64,000 bases of DNA from Vitis vinifera (Eukaryota; Streptophyta; Magnoliopsida; Vitales; Vitaceae): the NCBI RefSeq assembly GCF_030704535.1, contig NC_081808.1, forward strand, positions 22,013,501 through 22,077,500. Direction: 5' to 3'. Of this stretch, positions 59,801 to 64,000 are shown piece after piece. Below the pieces are notes generated by a model. The model searched no databases. It was not told the DNA's origin and saw only the letters and a list, made by a program, of their open reading frames with translations. Numbering within the stretch: the stretch's first letter is position 1; each line of letters begins with the position of its first letter. The position numbers were made by a program, and so were the translations under genes.

Positions 59801-62506
59801 AATTATTGGATTTTGCAGAATGGTTTCAGTATTGGGATTGGTGATCAAATTGCTGATGCAGCAGCCATGGAAAAAATTAATGAAACCATTTCTAAAGCGA
59901 AGTATGAAGTGAAGGAACTAATCAAGGCTGCCCAAGATAAGCAGCTGGAGGCTGAACCTGGGCGGACTATGATGGAGTCATTTGAAAATAGAGTGAACCA
60001 GATGTCAAATCCATTTGCTTTGTCTACCTTTTCGGTTTTGACTGCTTTGGCTGATATATATTATAATGCATGTTTTTGTCCTTTAGGTTTTGAATAGGGC
60101 ACGGGATGATGCTGGAAGTAGTGCCCAGAAGAGTTTATCAGAGAGTAACAATCTCAAGGCAATGGTTACAGCAGGCTCCAAAGGAAGTTTCATCAATATA
60201 TCACAGATGACTGCTTGTGTGGGGCAGCAGAACGTTGAGGGTAAGCGAATCCCATATGGATTCATTGGCCGGACATTGCCACATTTCACCAAAGATGACT
60301 ATGGCCCAGAAATTCGTGGGTTTGTGGAAAATTCTTATCTGCGAGGACTGACCCCACAGGAGTTCTTTTTCCATGCCATGGGTGGTAGAGAAGGCCTTAT
60401 AGATACTGCGGTGAAGACTTCCGAAACTGGGTATATCCAGAGACGACTGGTGAAGGCTATGGAGGATATCATGGTCAAATATGATGGGACTGTTAGGAAC
60501 TCTTTGGGAGATGTCATTCAATTTCTGTATGGGGAAGATGGTATGGATGCTGTATGGATAGAATCGCAGAAACTGGAGTCCTTGAAAATGAAGGGCATGG
60601 AGTTTGATAGGGCTTTCAGATACGAGATCGATGACGAAAACTGGAACCCAAATTACATGTTTCGAGAACACGCTGAAGATCTGAAAACAATCCAGGAGTT
60701 CCGAAATGTGTTTGATGCCGAAGTCCAGAAACTTGAAGCAGATAGAAACCAGCTTGGAACAGAGATTGCATCCACGGGTGATAGCTTCTGGTCCATGCCA
60801 GTCAACCTCAAGAGGCTTATCTGGAATGCACAGAAGACCTTTAAGATAGACCTACGAAGGCCCTCTGATATGCACCTGATGGAGATTGTGGAAGCTGTCG
60901 ATAAGCTTCAGGAGAGGCTAAAGGTTGTTCCTGGCGATGACTTGATAAGCATGGAAGCCCAGAAGAACGCCACCCTCCTCTTCAATATCTTGCTCCGTAG
61001 CACTTTTTCCAGTAAAAGGGTGTTGAATGAATACAGGCTCAGTCGTGAAGCATTTGACTGGGTCATCGGAGAGATAGAGTCTCGATTCCTGCAGTCACTG
61101 GTATCACCGGGGGAAATGATTGGTTGTATTGCCGCACAGTCCATTGGGGAGCCTGCCACTCAGATGACTCTGAATACCTTTCACTACGCCGGCGTCAGTG
61201 CCAAGAATGTGACTCTTGGTGTCCCTAGGTTGAGGGAGATCATCAATGTGGCTAAGATAATTAAAACACCTTCTCTCTCTGTCTACCTCAAGCCTGAAGT
61301 CAATAAAACAAAGGAGAACGCCAGGAATGTCCAATGTGCTTTGGAAAACATTACTCTCCGGAGTGACTCAAGCTATAGAGGCATGGTATGATCCGGACCC
61401 AACCAGCACGATGATTGAGGAGGATTTTGAGTTTGTGAAGGCCTATTATGAAATGCCGGATGAGGAGATCGACCCTGAAAAAATCTCTCCCTGGTTGCTT
61501 CGCATAGAGTTGAATCGGGAAATGATGGTGGATAAGAAGATAAGCATGGCTGATATTGCAGAGAAGATCAATGAAGAATATGGTGAGGATTTAAGCTGTA
61601 TATTTAATGACGACAATGCTGAAAAACTGATCATTCGTATACGTGTAATGAACCATGAAGTTTCTATGCGTGGACTACATTTGGAAGAAGACGAGCTTTT
61701 CCTGAATAAGATTGGGAGTAATCTGCTGACAGAAATGTGTCTTCGAGGTATCCCAGAAATCAACAAGGTCTTTATCGAATCTAGCAAGGCAAACAGTTTT
61801 GATGAAAATGAAGGATTTAAAGCAAAAGTTGAGTGGATGCTGGATACAGACGGGGTAAATCTTCTAGCTGTGATGTGCCATGAAGATGTTGATGCAAGAA
61901 GGACAAGAAGCAATCACTTGGTTGAAGTTATCGAAGTTCTTGGAATTGAGGCAGTTCGCTGTGCTCTGCTTGATGAGCTGCGCGTTGTTATATCTTTCGA
62001 TGGCTCTTATGTGAATTACCGACATCTGGCTATCTTGTGTGATACGATGACCTATCGTGGCTACTTGATGGCCATCACCCGTCATGGAATTAACCGTAAT
62101 GATACCGGGCCCATGATGAGATGCTCGTTTGAAGAAACTGTGGACATTCTTCTTGATGCTGCGGTATATGCTGAAACTGATTATCTGAGGGGTGTAAGTG
62201 AAAATATTATGTTAGGTCAGCTTGCGCCCATTGGCACAGGAGACTCTGCATTGTATATTAATGAGGAGATGTTAGAGTCTGCCATTGAACTCCAGCTACC
62301 TAGTTATATGGAAGGTCAGGATTCTGGCATGTCATCTTCCTCTTCGCCTGTCTCTGCAACTCCATTTTGCGAGGGCTTGGTGTCTCCAAGTTATTTGCAG
62401 AGCCCAGTTGGTCGTTCATCACCGTCCATGGATGCTCGGTTTTCTCCTCATATAAGCAGAATGCTCTTCTCTGATTCTTCAGCTCCATGCTTTAGCCCAT
62501 TATCTG

Positions 62507-63074
62507 CAGGCTACAGTCCATCATCTCCCCCACATAGTCCTATCTCCTCTGGTAATATTCCTGCATCTTCTGGATACAGTCCTGCTTCTCCTGGATACGG
62601 TTCCTCCTCCCCTGGTTACAGCCCCACTTCCTCAACATACAGTCCTAGCTCTCCTGGATATAGTCCATTCAGTCCTGCGTACTCCCCTCCAAGTCCATCC
62701 TACTCACCCACCTCGCCCAGCTACAGTCCTACTTCTCCAAGTTATAGCCCCACTTCACCCGCCTATAGCCCCACTTCACCCACCTATAGCCCCACTTCAA
62801 CTGCATACAGCCCCACTTCACCTGCATACAGCCCAGCATCTCCTTCATACAGCCTAACATCACCCTCCTACAGCCCAACCTCTTCCTCCTACAACCCCAC
62901 CTCTCCTAGTTATAGTCCAACATCACCAACTTACAGCCCAACCTCACCAAGTTATAGCCCTACATCACCAAGTTACAACTCTACATCAACACAATACAGC
63001 CCGTCTGCAGCATACTCACTAAGCAGTCCAAAATTGCCATCTAGTCCGTATAGTCCTTCATCTCCAAACTACAG
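62507..63074 (+). other. C-terminal heptad-repeat (CTD) coding region of the polymerase locus
   Basis: Tandem YSPTSPS-type heptads encoded within the large exon 11, continuing in three short exons to the right edge. Consensus repeats are concentrated at about 62690-62790. Both ends are irregular (for example PHSPISS, YSLTSPS, YNSTSTQ). Serine 2/5 phosphorylation of this tail couples transcription to RNA processing in the working enzyme. Confidence 0.9.
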
Positions 63075-64000
63075 GTTAGACTTGAAACGGCATTCCTTAA
63101 TTTTGTGTCTCAATTTTCCATTATTAGAGCCAGTTGGTTTATAAGCATATTTTCCCATGACTTTGGTTTTGACTTATCTTCACTCCATCTGATATGCCTG
63201 AACCTGTTGCAGCCCAACATCACCATCATATTCACCTACCTCTCCATCCTATTCCCTTTCAAACCCCAAATACAGTCCCAGCAGGTAAGGTTTATTTGTT
63301 TCTTTTGCAGCTTGTAATTGTGTTTTATAGATATCAATTTTTTTTGTTCTCACTAACTCCAATCACTATTAATTGCACATTGCTTTGTGTTTTCTCGATT
63401 GTCCAGTTCAACAAAATTTCTTCTTTTGTCATCTCTTTTTGAAATATGTTTTTTTTTTTTTTTTCATTTTGTCATGCATTGGAGCTGCAGCTCAAACTTT
63501 ATGAGTTGTACAAAGTATTCAATAATTAGCTGGTGCCTGTTTCTTTTGGTGGCAATTTGGGTTCCGACATGGCTACAGGGGTTGGATGTATAAACCATCC
63601 AGCACAAATCAGACCTTAACTTAAACTCATAACTATGGCATAAACCCATTTAATTGATTTTGTCCTTCAAAATTTTCCCCTGTTTAACAACCTCTAAGTA
63701 GCATAGCTGCAGAAGAGGGGTAGATGTTGATTTCTTCAATGGAATATTGTATTCATATTGAATTCTGATGAGGTTGTTTAAATTATTCCCTTTCCAGCCT
63801 ATTCAATTCAGGAGAGAACTTGAACTATAGCCCACGTTCTTCACAATACAGGTGAGCTCAGACTATAAAGCCTAGTTCTTTGAGAGAGCCTCTAGAGACA
63901 AAAATGCACCTGTTTAGCTCTTAAATCTTCCTTGTGTTTTGCCCCCATGCAGTTCAATTGCAGCATACTCTCCAAGCTTACCCGGTTATTCTCCAATATC

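Larger units (their letters stand above)
55555..64000 (+). pseudogene. NRPB1: RNA polymerase II largest subunit (RPB1/NRPB1) duplicate, decayed; runs off the right edge
   Basis: Exons by homology: 55555-55638, 55771-56034, 57117-57420, 57529-57690, 57824-57991, 58079-58299, 58407-58548, 58659-58994, 59095-59381, 59744-60001, 60087-63074, 63213-63284, 63798-63851 and 63953 to the edge. Most hallmarks are present: the N-terminal zinc clamp (CDTCMGSMAECPGHFGH), [25 protein letters not shown], the bridge helix ([20 protein letters not shown]), the trigger loop ([15 protein letters not shown]) and a CTD of YSPTSPS heptads. Damage: Leu to stop (TAA, 58253-58255); the catalytic DFDGD reads AFDGD (codon 58806-58808); one base lost near 59799-59803; donor after 60001 reads AT instead of GT; two bases lost near 61362-61367. 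Retained introns show a DNA-level, not retroposed, duplicate. A working copy must exist elsewhere, because this one cannot make full-length enzyme. Confidence 0.88.

Noticed and set aside
60201-62085. Several minus-strand frames of 60-156 codons
   Set aside because: Shadows of the large polymerase exon; no motif of their own.
1-64000. CRISPR arrays, bacterial operons, rRNA or organelle insertions
   Set aside because: No regularly spaced repeats, no rRNA motifs and no organelle genes were seen; all genes are nuclear and intron-bearing or single-exon plant genes.

Overview
The window is plant nuclear DNA, almost certainly from a eudicot. Genes have many short exons with GT-AG introns, intergenic DNA is very AT-rich, and Ty1-copia relics and small MITE-like repeats are scattered through it. 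Protein-level similarity to remembered Arabidopsis families and the repeat style would fit a woody dicot such as grapevine; that species guess is inference only.

Layout, left to right. (1) 988-2156 (+): last two exons of a clade-D-like protein phosphatase 2C. (2) 2622-5047: a very young, short Ty1-copia insertion just downstream, with identical LTRs. (3) 6925-10445 (+): a complete four-exon DUF630/DUF632 protein. (4) 10955-14287 (-): a receptor-like kinase with an open kinase domain but a damaged ectodomain. (5) 15516-17287 (-): a five-exon NEP1-interacting-protein-like RING-H2 E3 ligase. (6) 17.3-27.5 kb: gene-poor AT-rich DNA with a diverged 385-bp tandem repeat, GC-rich inverted tracts and a copia fossil. 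(7) 27541-34626 (+): a complete 20-exon aconitase. (8) 38191-41821 (-): a seven-exon prolyl 4-hydroxylase. (9) 42.6-45.5 kb: copia fossils in both orientations. (10) 46530-47867 (-): a three-exon small conserved plant protein. (11) 48.4-51.3 kb: a diverged 1.4-kb tandem duplication. (12) 52585-52965 (-): a single-exon CxxC zinc-ribbon-like protein. (13) 55555 to the right edge (+): a locus with the full exon structure of RNA polymerase II largest subunit, including the C-terminal heptad repeats.

The genes are unrelated housekeeping and signalling genes with no shared pathway.

The most notable locus is the polymerase copy. It keeps its introns and nearly all conserved motifs. However, the first aspartate of the catalytic DFDGD motif is alanine, a leucine codon has become a stop, two small deletions shift the frame, and one splice donor is lost. 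It reads as a recently decayed, non-processed duplicate of NRPB1. The receptor kinase shows a milder version of the same decay. Exon boundaries were placed by eye from splice consensus and family alignment from memory, with no database search.
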